Positions 16,181-25,151 of a stretch of DNA of 64,000 nucleotides are shown in pieces (positions within the stretch are counted from its first letter, which is position 1; every line of letters begins with the position of its first letter). The notes under the pieces are model-generated. The model saw only the letters and a program-made list of their open reading frames with translations. It was not told the DNA's origin and ran no database searches. A program made the position numbers and the translations under genes. Source of the stretch: an uncultured Alistipes sp. (GTDB lineage: Bacteria; Bacteroidota; Bacteroidia; Bacteroidales; Rikenellaceae). The stretch lies in assembly GCA_905213895.1 (NCBI GenBank), contig CAJMKE010000002.1, positions 1 through 64,000 on the forward strand, given 5' to 3'.

Positions 16181-17242
16181 CTAATACATTTGAAAAGCGG
16201 ACACCGCGCGCACGTAGTAGTCGTAGTACTTATAGTAGTAGTTCGTGTAACCGTAGTACATATACACGTACCACGCGCACCACTCATCATATTGAGTGCT
16301 TGACCAGTAAAATTCAGAATCAATTGCTTCAAAACCGTTTGTGAAATCTTGGTCGTCCCATTCTTTTGCGGCTTTCAACAACACATTGATCGCTGCCTTA
16401 TTTTGATAAATCAAATATAATTGTCCCGCCGATGGTAAAAAATATTGCCAATGGGTATAATAAAGGTTCAATGCATAGGTATCGCACCACGAAGCAGCAG
16501 GTGCAGTGCGGTATCCGCTTAAAATTTTAAGGGTATTGAGGTTGCCATTGAAATCTTGACGCGCAGCCGCCTGTGCATCAGCAAAAGTCCCATGTGTCGT
16601 GTTATTAATTAACGGCAAACACGGCACAATCTCGCCTGATCGACCCCATGACACATATTCATCCGATTTATGATGCAGGATACAAAATGATGTGTTTTCG
16701 GAGCAAATAACTATTCCGTTGAACGGATCACCACCCCATGCTTCCGCAGTTTCGTAAAGCGATCCATCTCCCAAAATATAAACTCCGATAGGATAATTCC
16801 ACAATTCAATCGACGCATCGGCATCGCCTGCAACGAATGCAAACTGGCACGAGGCACTATAACCGTCATACTTGGAATACACGGAGTACCCATAACCGCA
16901 GGGAACGGTAAAGACGACCTCGCCATTTTCGTCCGCCGTAAATACCTGTGTCGGGAGATTTTTAGTTGCGCCAACACCGACAGCAAACATATCTACATAG
17001 ACCGCCGCCCCTTGCGCAACTTCTTCTTCCCAATCCGCCACGTTTATCAATGCTTTGCATTTTGCTTTGACAGTAATACTATTACCGATTCCGCCGAATG
17101 TTTCGACGATTTCACCCGTCGCATTCACCAGTGCGAGCAGCGTACCGCCGACCATATCGGCTGTAATGCTTTTGGCGCGCACCGCGCCCTGTATCTCCTC
17201 TGCGGTCTGTCGGAGCGCAGGAGTATCAAATTCGTGTTTCAT
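16181..17242 (-). CDS. DGR target 1: tail-region protein with C-terminal variable lectin fold
   Basis: 353 aa from MKHEFDTPALRQ, chosen because the preceding gene stops 2 bp upstream. The middle looks beta-rich. The C-terminal 170 residues follow the formylglycine-enzyme/C-type-lectin pattern (LPSAGQLYLIYQNK, FYWSSTQYDEWCAW) used by DGR variable proteins. VR1 encodes the last part before VRAVSAFQMY. Eleven of the TR asparagine codons have become tyrosine and one aspartate, giving a tyrosine-rich binding surface. It follows a LysM-type tail gene, so it is probably the receptor-binding protein at the tail tip. Confidence 0.9.
   Translation of the reverse strand: MKHEFDTPALRQTAEEIQGAVRAKSITADMVGGTLLALVNATGEIVETFGGIGNSITVKAKCKALINVADWEEEVAQGAAVYVDMFAVGVGATKNLPTQVFTADENGEVVFTVPCGYGYSVYSKYDGYSASCQFAFVAGDADASIELWNYPIGVYILGDGSLYETAEAWGGDPFNGIVICSENTSFCILHHKSDEYVSWGRSGEIVPCLPLINNTTHGTFADAQAAARQDFNGNLNTLKILSGYRTAPAASWCDTYALNLYYTHWQYFLPSAGQLYLIYQNKAAINVLLKAAKEWDDQDFTNGFEAIDSEFYWSSTQYDEWCAWYVYMYYGYTNYYYKYYDYYVRAVSAFQMY
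16198..16285 (-). repeat. DGR variable repeat 1 (VR1)
   Basis: 88 bp matching TR end to end. Thirteen differences counted by eye, all at TR adenines: twelve A-to-T and one A-to-G on the coding strand. No other position differs. Confidence 0.95.
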
Positions 17243-17243
17243 T

Positions 17244-17600
17244 CTATGCAAATTGAATATCAAACTCTTTCGTAAATATGGTTGTGAGAACGGCAGGCTC
17301 TACGTCGTCGCTCGCGTCGCCGATTTCGCCCCAATGATCCGTCGTAACGGTTTTGGTCAGCGACCGCAGGAGTGCATCATCCACAGCCCCCGCAGGCGTT
17401 ACGCCATCTTCCGAATACGCCCGCACGTCGTGCTTGCTTGCCACGTCCGAAAGTTCGTAAACGAGCGTTTGCCCGACCGTCGGCTCGTCGGTAATCGACA
17501 TTCCGTTACGTTCTGCGAGCGCGAAGATCGCTTCCAGCGACCCGCACGCCTGCAACGCTATGTCCGCGAGGCTCTGCCTGTATCGTACCTCTACTTTCAT
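17244..17600 (-). CDS. LysM-domain tail protein
   Basis: 118 aa from MKVEVRYRQSLADIAL. Residues 1-50 have the LysM pattern (SLADIALQACGSLEAIFALAERNGM, then PTVGQTLVY). The start overlaps the stop of the upstream gene as TAATG. Small LysM proteins in contractile-tail operons bind hub or baseplate parts, or peptidoglycan. Confidence 0.65.
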   Translation of the reverse strand: MKVEVRYRQSLADIALQACGSLEAIFALAERNGMSITDEPTVGQTLVYELSDVASKHDVRAYSEDGVTPAGAVDDALLRSLTKTVTTDHWGEIGDASDDVEPAVLTTIFTKEFDIQFA

Positions 17601-17875
17601 TATCGAACCGTTATCGTATCTCCGTCGATGCTGATCTGCGACACCGCAATACCGCACGCCCGACAAACCAGTTTAGCGCGGGCGCACCACATACGCGAGG
17701 CTATGCCGTGCGCACGTTTGGCGACTTCTGCACCGATCTGCGGCTGCTCACGGTATTCGCCGCGCGCTGCCACCAGCGCGTGCTCGATTACCTGATGCGA
17801 GACTTCGCCCAACACCAGCGATCCGTCGCGAACCAGCAGATCGTCCGTTTCGGTATCTACCAATATCCCGATCAT
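17600..17875 (-). CDS. Baseplate wedge protein of gp25/gp46 type
   Basis: 91 aa. The start MIGILVDTETDDLLVRDGSLVLGE is the pattern of the small gp46/gp25-like baseplate proteins of Mu-type phages. It overlaps both neighbours by 1-4 bp, between spike and LysM genes. Confidence 0.6.
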   Translation of the reverse strand: MIGILVDTETDDLLVRDGSLVLGEVSHQVIEHALVAARGEYREQPQIGAEVAKRAHGIASRMWCARAKLVCRACGIAVSQISIDGDTITVR

Positions 17876-18078
17876 TGCAGAGTTCCCGTAAATGTAACCT
17901 TGTTGCCCTCGATTACGCCTTCGCCCGAAACCTCCGTGTCCGCAAGCGCATCGGCGATTGCGGTGGCAATCGTCCGTGCGACGATCATCGTTGCGGGATT
18001 ATCCTTGCTCGCTTGGGTTTCAATAGTTGCGAACCCCTCCGCGAGGGCACGCGCGATTTTTTCTTTGTCGAATGCCAT
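17872..18078 (-). CDS. Small phage tail-operon protein
   Basis: 68 aa, helical N-terminus (FDKEKIARALAEGFATIE) and beta-like C-terminus. Not recognised. It lies between the spike gene and the gp46-like gene with a 4-bp overlap downstream. Confidence 0.5.
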   Translation of the reverse strand: MAFDKEKIARALAEGFATIETQASKDNPATMIVARTIATAIADALADTEVSGEGVIEGNKVTFTGTLQ

Positions 18079-18082
18079 TCCG

Positions 18083-18730
18083 CTAATGTTTTATCTTGTC
18101 GTCAATCATCTGACTGAAATTTTCCTTGTTCGAGAGGTGCGGAGCGAGTGCCGCCACCAGCGCCCCCTTGAATGTTGCACCGCCGTCCATCGCTGCGATA
18201 CCAGCCGACGATATGGCATTTATGATTGCGTCGATGCGTCCCGACATCGTATTGAGTTGCTTCTGCAATTCGGTCGCATTCGCCATTGTTTCCGTGCCGC
18301 CGTTGAATGTTGTTGTCGTGCCGTCGAACTCGACCGTCGTGCCGTCCACGTCGATTTTGGCGGTTTTGTCCTTGATTTCGACCGTAACCTTGTCCGTTGT
18401 CAGTGTTACGTTATTGTCCTCGACGACGGTTTCGGTATCACCGACCGTAACGATCACTTTTTCCACTTCGGTCGTCAGTAGCACGACTGCGACGGCTGCC
18501 GACAGAAAGCCTACGACGACGCTCGACCCCTCGACGGGTATAGCAACCACGCCGACCTCCTGCGACTGGTCGGCTTGCAGATTGACACCCACGAGGGGCG
18601 CACTCTCGTCGATAGGCGAACAGTCGATTGTGCGGGCGTTTTCGTCCACAGAATCGACCGTGCAGATTTTGCAGTACATTTCCGTACCGCCCCGCGCCAT
18701 CATTCGTATTGCTGTCGATATGTTTGTCAT
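18083..18730 (-). CDS. Baseplate spike protein (gpV/gp45-like)
   Basis: 215 aa. An N-terminal OB-like region precedes a run of valine/threonine-rich strands (VTLTTDKVTVEIKDK) typical of the spike beta-helix, then a helical tail. It forms the membrane-piercing tip below the hub. It overlaps the hub gene by 4 bp. Confidence 0.7.
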   Translation of the reverse strand: MTNISTAIRMMARGGTEMYCKICTVDSVDENARTIDCSPIDESAPLVGVNLQADQSQEVGVVAIPVEGSSVVVGFLSAAVAVVLLTTEVEKVIVTVGDTETVVEDNNVTLTTDKVTVEIKDKTAKIDVDGTTVEFDGTTTTFNGGTETMANATELQKQLNTMSGRIDAIINAISSAGIAAMDGGATFKGALVAALAPHLSNKENFSQMIDDKIKH

Positions 18731-19686
18731 TCCGCTACTCGTGCCCCTAATGTTATCTCCTGCCGAAATCCGCCTGTTCCGTAAGTTATCACGTTCTTCT
18801 GCACTTGATACTTGCCTTTGCGCTCGTCGTCGATTTTAATACCCACGACGTCCAGACAATCGACCAGTGGCACGCCGAACGTGGTGAAACTGCCCGTCAG
18901 TCCGCTGCGCTTCAATCGTTCGAGTTCCTGTTCGCCCCACGCCTTTGCCTCTGCTTCCGTTTTGTTGTAGCAGTGCAACGTGCGCCGCTCGCCGCCGTTG
19001 TCGCCCACCTCGACCTTGATTTTCTTCTTGTTGTCAGGTTGTAGCGATATGACTTTGAGTTTGATCTTCACGTCGTCGGCATTCTGCTCGTCGAGGCTCT
19101 CGTCGGATATGATATTCACACCCGAAGCGAACACTTGCCGCAGTGTCGTGTCGTGCTCGAACATCACGCCGCAATACAGAACAGGATTGCCATCCTCCAA
19201 CCGAAAGAACGACCGTATATTATTCTCTTTGAGGTGCCCGAGCAACTCCGCGACCGTTTCGACGTTTACGCGGTACTGCCCGACGTTTTGCTCACCGAGC
19301 ACCTTGATCGGGTATTTCAGCCCTTGATCTTTCAGCAGCGTTTCGAGCGTTACACTCTTATAGGTCTTTTTCTTGGCTTCGGTCTGTTTGAGTTGAAACA
19401 TTTCGTCCTCGCACTTGATGACGAGCGGCGCCTTGAACCCTTTCTGCAAAATATATCCCTTGAACACCAACTGCAAATCGTCGTCGTAACCGAGCCAGAC
19501 CGACACCTCGTCGCCGCGTTTGAGCGGATTCGACGTTTCTCCCTGCCATTGTACTTTTTTCGGCAATGTAAGGGTGCACGTAGTAGTCAGCGCCTCCATA
19601 TCACGCACGATTTCGCACGCGGTGATCTTCTCGAACGTCCACGCTTTCGTCCCCTTGATCTCGATTTTTGCCGATAGTTTCAACAT
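18727..19686 (-). CDS. Baseplate hub protein, late control D-like
   Basis: 319 aa. Beta-rich gpD/gp44-type sequence: KVQWQGETSNPLKRGDEVSVWL near 45-65, and FTTFGVPLVDCLDVVGIKIDDERKGKY near the C-terminus. It forms the trimeric hub that carries the spike. Adjacent to the spike gene as in P2 and Mu. Confidence 0.75.
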   Translation of the reverse strand: MLKLSAKIEIKGTKAWTFEKITACEIVRDMEALTTTCTLTLPKKVQWQGETSNPLKRGDEVSVWLGYDDDLQLVFKGYILQKGFKAPLVIKCEDEMFQLKQTEAKKKTYKSVTLETLLKDQGLKYPIKVLGEQNVGQYRVNVETVAELLGHLKENNIRSFFRLEDGNPVLYCGVMFEHDTTLRQVFASGVNIISDESLDEQNADDVKIKLKVISLQPDNKKKIKVEVGDNGGERRTLHCYNKTEAEAKAWGEQELERLKRSGLTGSFTTFGVPLVDCLDVVGIKIDDERKGKYQVQKNVITYGTGGFRQEITLGARVAE

Positions 19687-19711
19687 CGTTTAACAGGCGC
19701 TCGAACGCCGT

Positions 19712-20389
19712 TTAATAGTCCGTAGATTGTATTATGTAGTCCGTGTCCGATACCGCGGTTATCTCCACCACCTGACGGTTCGAGTGAGTTGCCTGCTTTG
19801 CCGAAAATCCCGTTACAACCATCTTGTGAATATCAAACAGATCAAGAAAGGCGCTGCTTACGGTCAATGCTCGATCTCGATCGAGCACCTCACGCAGCAC
19901 ACCGAGCGCCGTTTCGGGGTACTGGTCTATTTGCTTGTTTTCCGCGTCCATTGCTACAAGCCCGACCGTGATACTGATCTGATAGTCGCCGTCGCAGATA
20001 TACTCTTTGACCGTACCCTTACGCCCGACGAGTACCGTTTTGACGATCTCCTTTTGTTTCGACACGTTCACGATCGCGTCGTTGATAACCAGCAGCCCCT
20101 TGTCGGGAACAGTGATAACCAAATCCGTAAGCGTGTTGCGCCCCAGCCAATAATCGCCCGACTGCTCCGTCTTTTCCTCTGCGAGCGATACCAGTGTACC
20201 GCCGTGAGGATCGGAGGGCATTTCCCAACCTTTCGACGTCGAAAACCGATAGTCGGTATCCTTGCCGCCGAAATTCTTTGCATCGTCAAGGTCGGGTTTG
20301 AAGCGGTACAACACCCCTTTGGCTTGGTGTGCCACGCCTACGGCGACCGCCGCCGCATCGATGATATGCAGTTTGTAGTCCCGTTTCAT
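19712..20389 (-). CDS. Phage tail protein (DUF6046-like), between tape measure and hub
   Basis: 225 aa. A conserved-looking middle (VPDKGLLVINDAIVNVSKQKEIVKT) and the ending VVEITAVSDTDYIIQS resemble proteins of Bacteroides phage tails. Its start overlaps the tape-measure stop by 1 bp. This slot usually holds a DNA-circulation or tail-tube-initiator protein; exact function is not known. Confidence 0.55.
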   Translation of the reverse strand: MKRDYKLHIIDAAAVAVGVAHQAKGVLYRFKPDLDDAKNFGGKDTDYRFSTSKGWEMPSDPHGGTLVSLAEEKTEQSGDYWLGRNTLTDLVITVPDKGLLVINDAIVNVSKQKEIVKTVLVGRKGTVKEYICDGDYQISITVGLVAMDAENKQIDQYPETALGVLREVLDRDRALTVSSAFLDLFDIHKMVVTGFSAKQATHSNRQVVEITAVSDTDYIIQSTDY

Positions 20390-22515
20390 TACATCGCGAA
20401 ATTCACGTCGTTCACCGCCGATACCAGTGCTTCGGCGACCGCATCCTTGATACGTTCCTTGCTTTCGTGCAGGTTCGTTGTCTGTATCGTAAAGTTGTCT
20501 ATCAACTTGTCGATCGTTACGGTTATATTCTTGATTCGGTCGGTCTTGTCCGCCTTACCGCCGATATTGCCGAGACTTGTTGCAATCGGGTTCTTGTCGG
20601 GGCTGGTCGCGTCAGTCGTCGGATCGGACACGGGGCTATCCGTATCGTTTTTCGGTTCTGCGTCCGCGTCGATCTCCGAATGGTAGGCGTCGCTGAATGC
20701 CGTTGCCGCAGCCTTGCCGTAGTTGGAGAACGCATTGCCGATCTTCTTCAATTCATCGCCTACTTCGTCCCATTGGAACGTTACGCACTTCCATACCGCA
20801 CGGGCAATACCGCCGAGCACGTCTTTCGCCACGTCCCACATCCCTTTGAATATGGCGACGAAGAATGCTCCGATGCCTTTGACGACACCACGAAACTGTG
20901 CCGACGTTTTCCAAAAATAAGCGAACAGAGCCGCAATTGCGGCGATTGCTGCCGCGATCCACCCGATAATCGGGATGTTCATAATCGCGACACCTACCGC
21001 ACGGCACGCTGTAATAGCCGCCGTTTTGAACGCCGCAAAACTCGTCGAGGCGATACCTGCGAACGTTGCCGACGCCGTGCCGCCCGTAACGAGCGACGCG
21101 ATGAACGCACCGATCGCCTTAATACCGCTCATAAGTCCTACCGTAGCAAAACGCACGAGGGCTACGACAGCCTGCAATACTCCGCCACGAAAGCCCAGCG
21201 TCGCCACGCGACCGATCGACAGATAACCGTTGTACATCGCAAGGCTCGTGTACGCCTTGATGATGCCGCCCGTGATAGTCGCCCATACGCCTGCCCAATT
21301 TACCGCCTTGACGAACATAAACGCTTTACCCAATCCGAGTACCAGCGGTGTAAGCTGCGCGACAGGAACGAGCGCCTGCCCGACGAGCGACGTCCAAATG
21401 CCGAAGTCGCCGCAAGCGTTAAATATGGAAATCTTCACGTCGTCGAACTGCGCCTGCACACGTGCCAGCCGTTCATTATAGGTTTCCATAATGATCTCGG
21501 ACTGCTCGACCGCCGTATTCGTGCCAGTGATCGCCTGCGTCCACGTTTCCACTTGGTCGATACCCTGCACGAGCGCCATAGCCGCCGCCGAGTTCTCGCG
21601 TCCGAACAACTTCGTGAACAGTGCCGAATCCTGCATAACACCCTGCAACGGACGCAGGCGTTCGGTCAGGCTCTTGCTTTTGTCCGTAAGTGCGTTTATA
21701 TCGACACCTGCGGCTTGCAGTTCCTCCTTGACGTCTTTCGGCAGGAACCGTCCCTGCGACAATACCGACATCACGTTACGTAGCGCGACACCACCCTCCG
21801 CGCCTTTCTTGCCAGCCTTATCGAGAACCTGTATCGAGGCGTTGGTCTCGGCGAATGACACGCCCGCCGCCTTTGCCATCATACCGCACTGACGCAACGC
21901 CTCCTGTATAGTCGGCAATTCGGCAGAACCCTCGCGACCAGCCGCTGCCATTATGTTCATCATCTCCGCCATTTGGCGGCTTGCTTCCATCGGATCGGCA
22001 AGCGATACGCCGTACTGATTCATCGCCGTCGTCAGAACCGTAGCCGCCGCCGTAGCGTCGCCGCCCATCGTTTTGCTCAAACGGGCGATATGAACTCCCA
22101 TCGCCTGCATCGCGTCGGGATATTTCGCCAGTTCGGGCGACAACTGCGACAGCAGCAGTTTGTACGATTCGACAGCCTGTGCCGCCGAGCCGCCGAACAT
22201 TCGCGCCGTATCGCGGGCGTTGCGTTCGATGATCTTCAACCCGTCGCCCGCGACGCCCGAAATTGCCGAGAGGTCTGCCAGCGAAGCGTTCAACGCAGCG
22301 CCGGGTCGCATAATGCCCTGCACACTCTGACCCACGCCGTCGATATACTGCGTAAATTGGTTCAGAGCGAGTATTTTGCCCTCGAAACTATCCCACATCG
22401 AGGTGGCATCGGTAAGTCCTTTGTGCAACCTCCCGATGCCGTCCGCGATCTGATCGACAACCGTATTGCAGTTGCCCGATATGTTAAAGGAATAGTTGAA
22501 TGCGTAACTACTCAT
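20389..22515 (-). CDS. Tape measure protein
   Basis: 708 aa. The N-terminal half has the TP901-type pattern (LSAISGVAGDGLKIIERNARD, QSYKLL, alanine/methionine-rich helices), followed by hydrophobic helical stretches around 380-560 (GWIAAAIAAIAALFAYF). It sets tail length and is ejected ahead of DNA. The two chaperone frames lie just upstream, as usual. Confidence 0.9.
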   Translation of the reverse strand: MSSYAFNYSFNISGNCNTVVDQIADGIGRLHKGLTDATSMWDSFEGKILALNQFTQYIDGVGQSVQGIMRPGAALNASLADLSAISGVAGDGLKIIERNARDTARMFGGSAAQAVESYKLLLSQLSPELAKYPDAMQAMGVHIARLSKTMGGDATAAATVLTTAMNQYGVSLADPMEASRQMAEMMNIMAAAGREGSAELPTIQEALRQCGMMAKAAGVSFAETNASIQVLDKAGKKGAEGGVALRNVMSVLSQGRFLPKDVKEELQAAGVDINALTDKSKSLTERLRPLQGVMQDSALFTKLFGRENSAAAMALVQGIDQVETWTQAITGTNTAVEQSEIIMETYNERLARVQAQFDDVKISIFNACGDFGIWTSLVGQALVPVAQLTPLVLGLGKAFMFVKAVNWAGVWATITGGIIKAYTSLAMYNGYLSIGRVATLGFRGGVLQAVVALVRFATVGLMSGIKAIGAFIASLVTGGTASATFAGIASTSFAAFKTAAITACRAVGVAIMNIPIIGWIAAAIAAIAALFAYFWKTSAQFRGVVKGIGAFFVAIFKGMWDVAKDVLGGIARAVWKCVTFQWDEVGDELKKIGNAFSNYGKAAATAFSDAYHSEIDADAEPKNDTDSPVSDPTTDATSPDKNPIATSLGNIGGKADKTDRIKNITVTIDKLIDNFTIQTTNLHESKERIKDAVAEALVSAVNDVNFAM

Positions 22516-23100
22516 TCGTGTTCGCAGGGGCTAAAAGTTTGGATAATATCTTTGCGAGGTTCGACAGACGTTCGTTTTCCAACCAACACGCCTGCTGAAA
22601 CAACATCGCCCACTCGTCCATCGACAAGTTTTCGGGGGCGACGTGGAAATTCGCCCTTATCAAGGCGCACCCTTTCGCAATCTCCTGTTCGTCGATCTTG
22701 TCCGAAATTCGGTACGCCTCTACAAGTTTTTTAGGCTGCGAGTGCACTTACCGAACATCGAGCCGAGCGTAACCATTGCCTCCATTTTGAGGATTGCATC
22801 GGTCTGCAACATCGGCGAACCGCCGAGCCAGCAGTTGTCGAACATAATCTCCGAAGCCTTGACCTCGTTCGTCTTGCTGGTGGCATTAACCGCCTGCATC
22901 GTTTTCATATCGGGACGATGAAAATACCCGACGTGGCACTCCTCTGTCTCCTCGTCCGTAATGCGGACTTCTACGACGCGCCCGTGCTGATTTTTCCACA
23001 TGGCGATCTGCTCGGCGGACACATCGCCGTTGATTTCTCTGATCTGCGGCTGTTCGATAGCGTCGTCGTTCTTCTTCGCGTTCTGCTTCTTGTTATTCAT
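22508..23100 (-). CDS. Tail assembly chaperone made by -1 frameshift
   Basis: The zero frame (22720-23100, 126 aa, MNNKKQNAKKNDD...) ends FGKCTRSLKNL. The -1 frame, continuing to 22508, encodes about 70 further residues beginning KKLVEAYRISDKIDE. The two overlap at an A AAA AAC slippery heptamer, so both a short and an extended product are expected, as with G/GT of lambda and its contractile-tail counterparts. The extension overlaps the tape-measure start by 8 bp. The -1 frame ATG at 22747 is probably not used. Confidence 0.75.
22726..22732 (-). promoter_or_regulatory. Slippery heptamer A AAA AAC in the tail chaperone
   Basis: Zero-frame codons are CTA AAA AAC TTG TAG; the heptamer is in the correct phase and the zero-frame stop follows one codon later. 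Confidence 0.75.
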
Positions 23101-23151
23101 AATGCTCTGAAATGAAAATCGAGGCGGGCGAACCCGCCCCGACGGTTAAAC

Positions 23152-23601
23152 TTACTTCTGACTTGCGCCGCCCCAATCGATATGGGACACGATGAGTTCG
23201 AGTTCGACGGGGATGGACATATCGCCCTCCTTGACGTCGCGCTTGTTCTCCGTAAAGCGGCAGTTGCGGATTTTGTCCGTGTGGATCACGCCATTGTCGG
23301 GCAGATACGACACCGTAATGTCGAACGGTGCAATGTCCTGAATACGCCCGTTCGGGCTTTGACGCTGAATTGCCAACACTTCGCTTGCGTAAAGCGTGAT
23401 CTTCGCCGTACAGGTGATGCGTCCCTTGCTGTACGATACGGGATAACGCCCTGCACCGTAGTTGTTCTGCATATCCTGCTTGTCGCCGTAGGATATGGCA
23501 GTAACGCCCGTAAGGGGTACTCCATTGATCGCACTGACAATATCCGCCCAACCGTATTCGACACCATTAATCAACGGAATGCCGTTAGATACAATCTGCA
23601 T
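23152..23601 (-). CDS. Tail tube protein
   Basis: 149 aa, beta-rich. The middle PVSYSKGRITCTAKITLYASEV and the end PVELELIVSHIDWGG fit the contractile tail-tube fold. It lies directly after the sheath gene. Confidence 0.65.
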   Translation of the reverse strand: MQIVSNGIPLINGVEYGWADIVSAINGVPLTGVTAISYGDKQDMQNNYGAGRYPVSYSKGRITCTAKITLYASEVLAIQRQSPNGRIQDIAPFDITVSYLPDNGVIHTDKIRNCRFTENKRDVKEGDMSIPVELELIVSHIDWGGASQK

Positions 23602-23619
23602 TGTTTCGTTGTTTAGAGG

Positions 23620-24792
23620 TTAGACACTTACGGCATAGCCGATTTTGATATTCAACTTGCGCATCACACCCACGCCGACAGGTCGGATAACCATTTCGAC
23701 GGTCGAGGTTGAGAGTATGTTTTGGTCGGGGTCAATCTCAACCTTGTAGCCGCTCAACTCGCCCGCCTTTTCCATATCTTCGAGCGCCTTGTTCGCCGTG
23801 AGTTGCAGATCCTCGACGACATAGGTTTCCAACTTACCCGTCGAAGCGTCCACTTTCAAAGGACGACCGAGTTTCGGCAGCACATAGGTTCGCACGCCGC
23901 GACACGCCTTGTCCATTGTGCGGACGTTCTCGATATAGGCATAGTCCGACGTCGGGGCATCCATCGTGTGGCTGTCGTTGAAATACGCTCCCGACAGTCC
24001 GTCGTAGTTCACGAAGAACAGGTAACGGGACGCATCGAGCGCCTCGACGACCGCCGTGTCCAAATCGCGCAACAGCGTACCGTCGCCGAATGCGGGAACG
24101 GCTATGCCCGTCGGGAACTTTTCGACCCACGCAATACTCTCGTGAACGGACGCCGCCGAGCAAATTCCGACTGCCTCGCCGATACCCGTAACCGAGTATT
24201 TGTTCGTCTTGTTCGCCTCGTCTGCGTAGAGTGCAGCCGCCGTACCGCTGCCGTCCTGTCCGATGACCACCGACACGCCGTTCTTATTCGCACCTGCAAG
24301 ATCGGCGGGCATCGCCGTAACGTCGGCGATCTTCGGCGCGTAGAAGATGGACAGCGGTTTATCCTGCGATTCGAGGGTGGTACGTACCGCCTGCAACGCG
24401 ATAAGGTTGTCGGCAGAAAGTTCCGTTTGTCCGTCCCACACGCCGATCTGACGCAGTTTGCCGCCCGCATAGTTCTGCATCGTCTTGATCTCCGAGAACG
24501 TCGGCGTACCCGACGACGCTTTGAAGATACCCACATACAGACTGATGGCGGGATTGAGGTTGAAAATCTCGCGCAACTGGTAGTGCAGCACGCGGATCGT
24601 CCAGTCGTCGGCATCGGAGGTAATACCCAGTTTCTCGGCGGTTTCGATGCTCGACACGGCTTGTATGCGTTTCGTTTCCGCGAAGCCGTCGGGCAATTTG
24701 CCGCCATAGAACAGCAATCCCGAAATATGATCCTCGCCCGCAAGCGAGCGCGGGATATTGCCGTTCGTCCGTTCGATTCTTACGCTCTGCAT
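23620..24792 (-). CDS. Contractile tail sheath protein (DUF2586-like)
   Basis: 390 aa. N-terminal ERTNGNIPRSLAGEDHISGLLFY, central GVSVVIGQDGSGTAAALY, then SIAWVEKFP, and the C-terminal part KVEIDPDQNILSTSTVEMVIRP match the sheath family of Bacteroidales Mu-like phages. It precedes the tube gene by 19 bp. The start overlaps the upstream stop by 1 bp. Confidence 0.8.
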   Translation of the reverse strand: MQSVRIERTNGNIPRSLAGEDHISGLLFYGGKLPDGFAETKRIQAVSSIETAEKLGITSDADDWTIRVLHYQLREIFNLNPAISLYVGIFKASSGTPTFSEIKTMQNYAGGKLRQIGVWDGQTELSADNLIALQAVRTTLESQDKPLSIFYAPKIADVTAMPADLAGANKNGVSVVIGQDGSGTAAALYADEANKTNKYSVTGIGEAVGICSAASVHESIAWVEKFPTGIAVPAFGDGTLLRDLDTAVVEALDASRYLFFVNYDGLSGAYFNDSHTMDAPTSDYAYIENVRTMDKACRGVRTYVLPKLGRPLKVDASTGKLETYVVEDLQLTANKALEDMEKAGELSGYKVEIDPDQNILSTSTVEMVIRPVGVGVMRKLNIKIGYAVSV

Positions 24793-25139
24793 TACTCCTC
24801 CTTGTCGTTATCGGTTGCACCGTCGCCCTCCTCGATGCCAGTCGAAGCGGCGGCTTCCGTATTTGCTGCCTGCGCAGCAGACGCCGTTTCCGACGTGGTG
24901 TCGTCGGACGGCAGGTCGATGTCCGTGCGTCGGACGGTTACGACCTTGTCGTTTTTCAGCGTGCGGGCGTAGTTCTTGGCATCGCTCAGCGTATAGAACG
25001 CCGTGCCGTCGGATGCGACGTGCACCTCGTCCATATCCTTGCGGGCATCGAAAATACTCTTTGCGACCGCTCGTGCCGCTACGTCCTGCGTTGTCCGCGT
25101 CTTGGGCGCAGCAGGTTTGCGCGTGTTGTTTTTTGCCAT
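24792..25139 (-). CDS. Small phage protein before the sheath gene
   Basis: 115 aa, basic N-terminus (MAKNNTRKPAAPKTR), a folded middle (VHVASDGTAFYTLSDAKNYARTL) and an acidic low-complexity tail. Not recognised. Its stop overlaps the sheath ATG. Confidence 0.5.
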   Translation of the reverse strand: MAKNNTRKPAAPKTRTTQDVAARAVAKSIFDARKDMDEVHVASDGTAFYTLSDAKNYARTLKNDKVVTVRRTDIDLPSDDTTSETASAAQAANTEAAASTGIEEGDGATDNDKEE

Positions 25140-25151
25140 TGTGATATGGTT

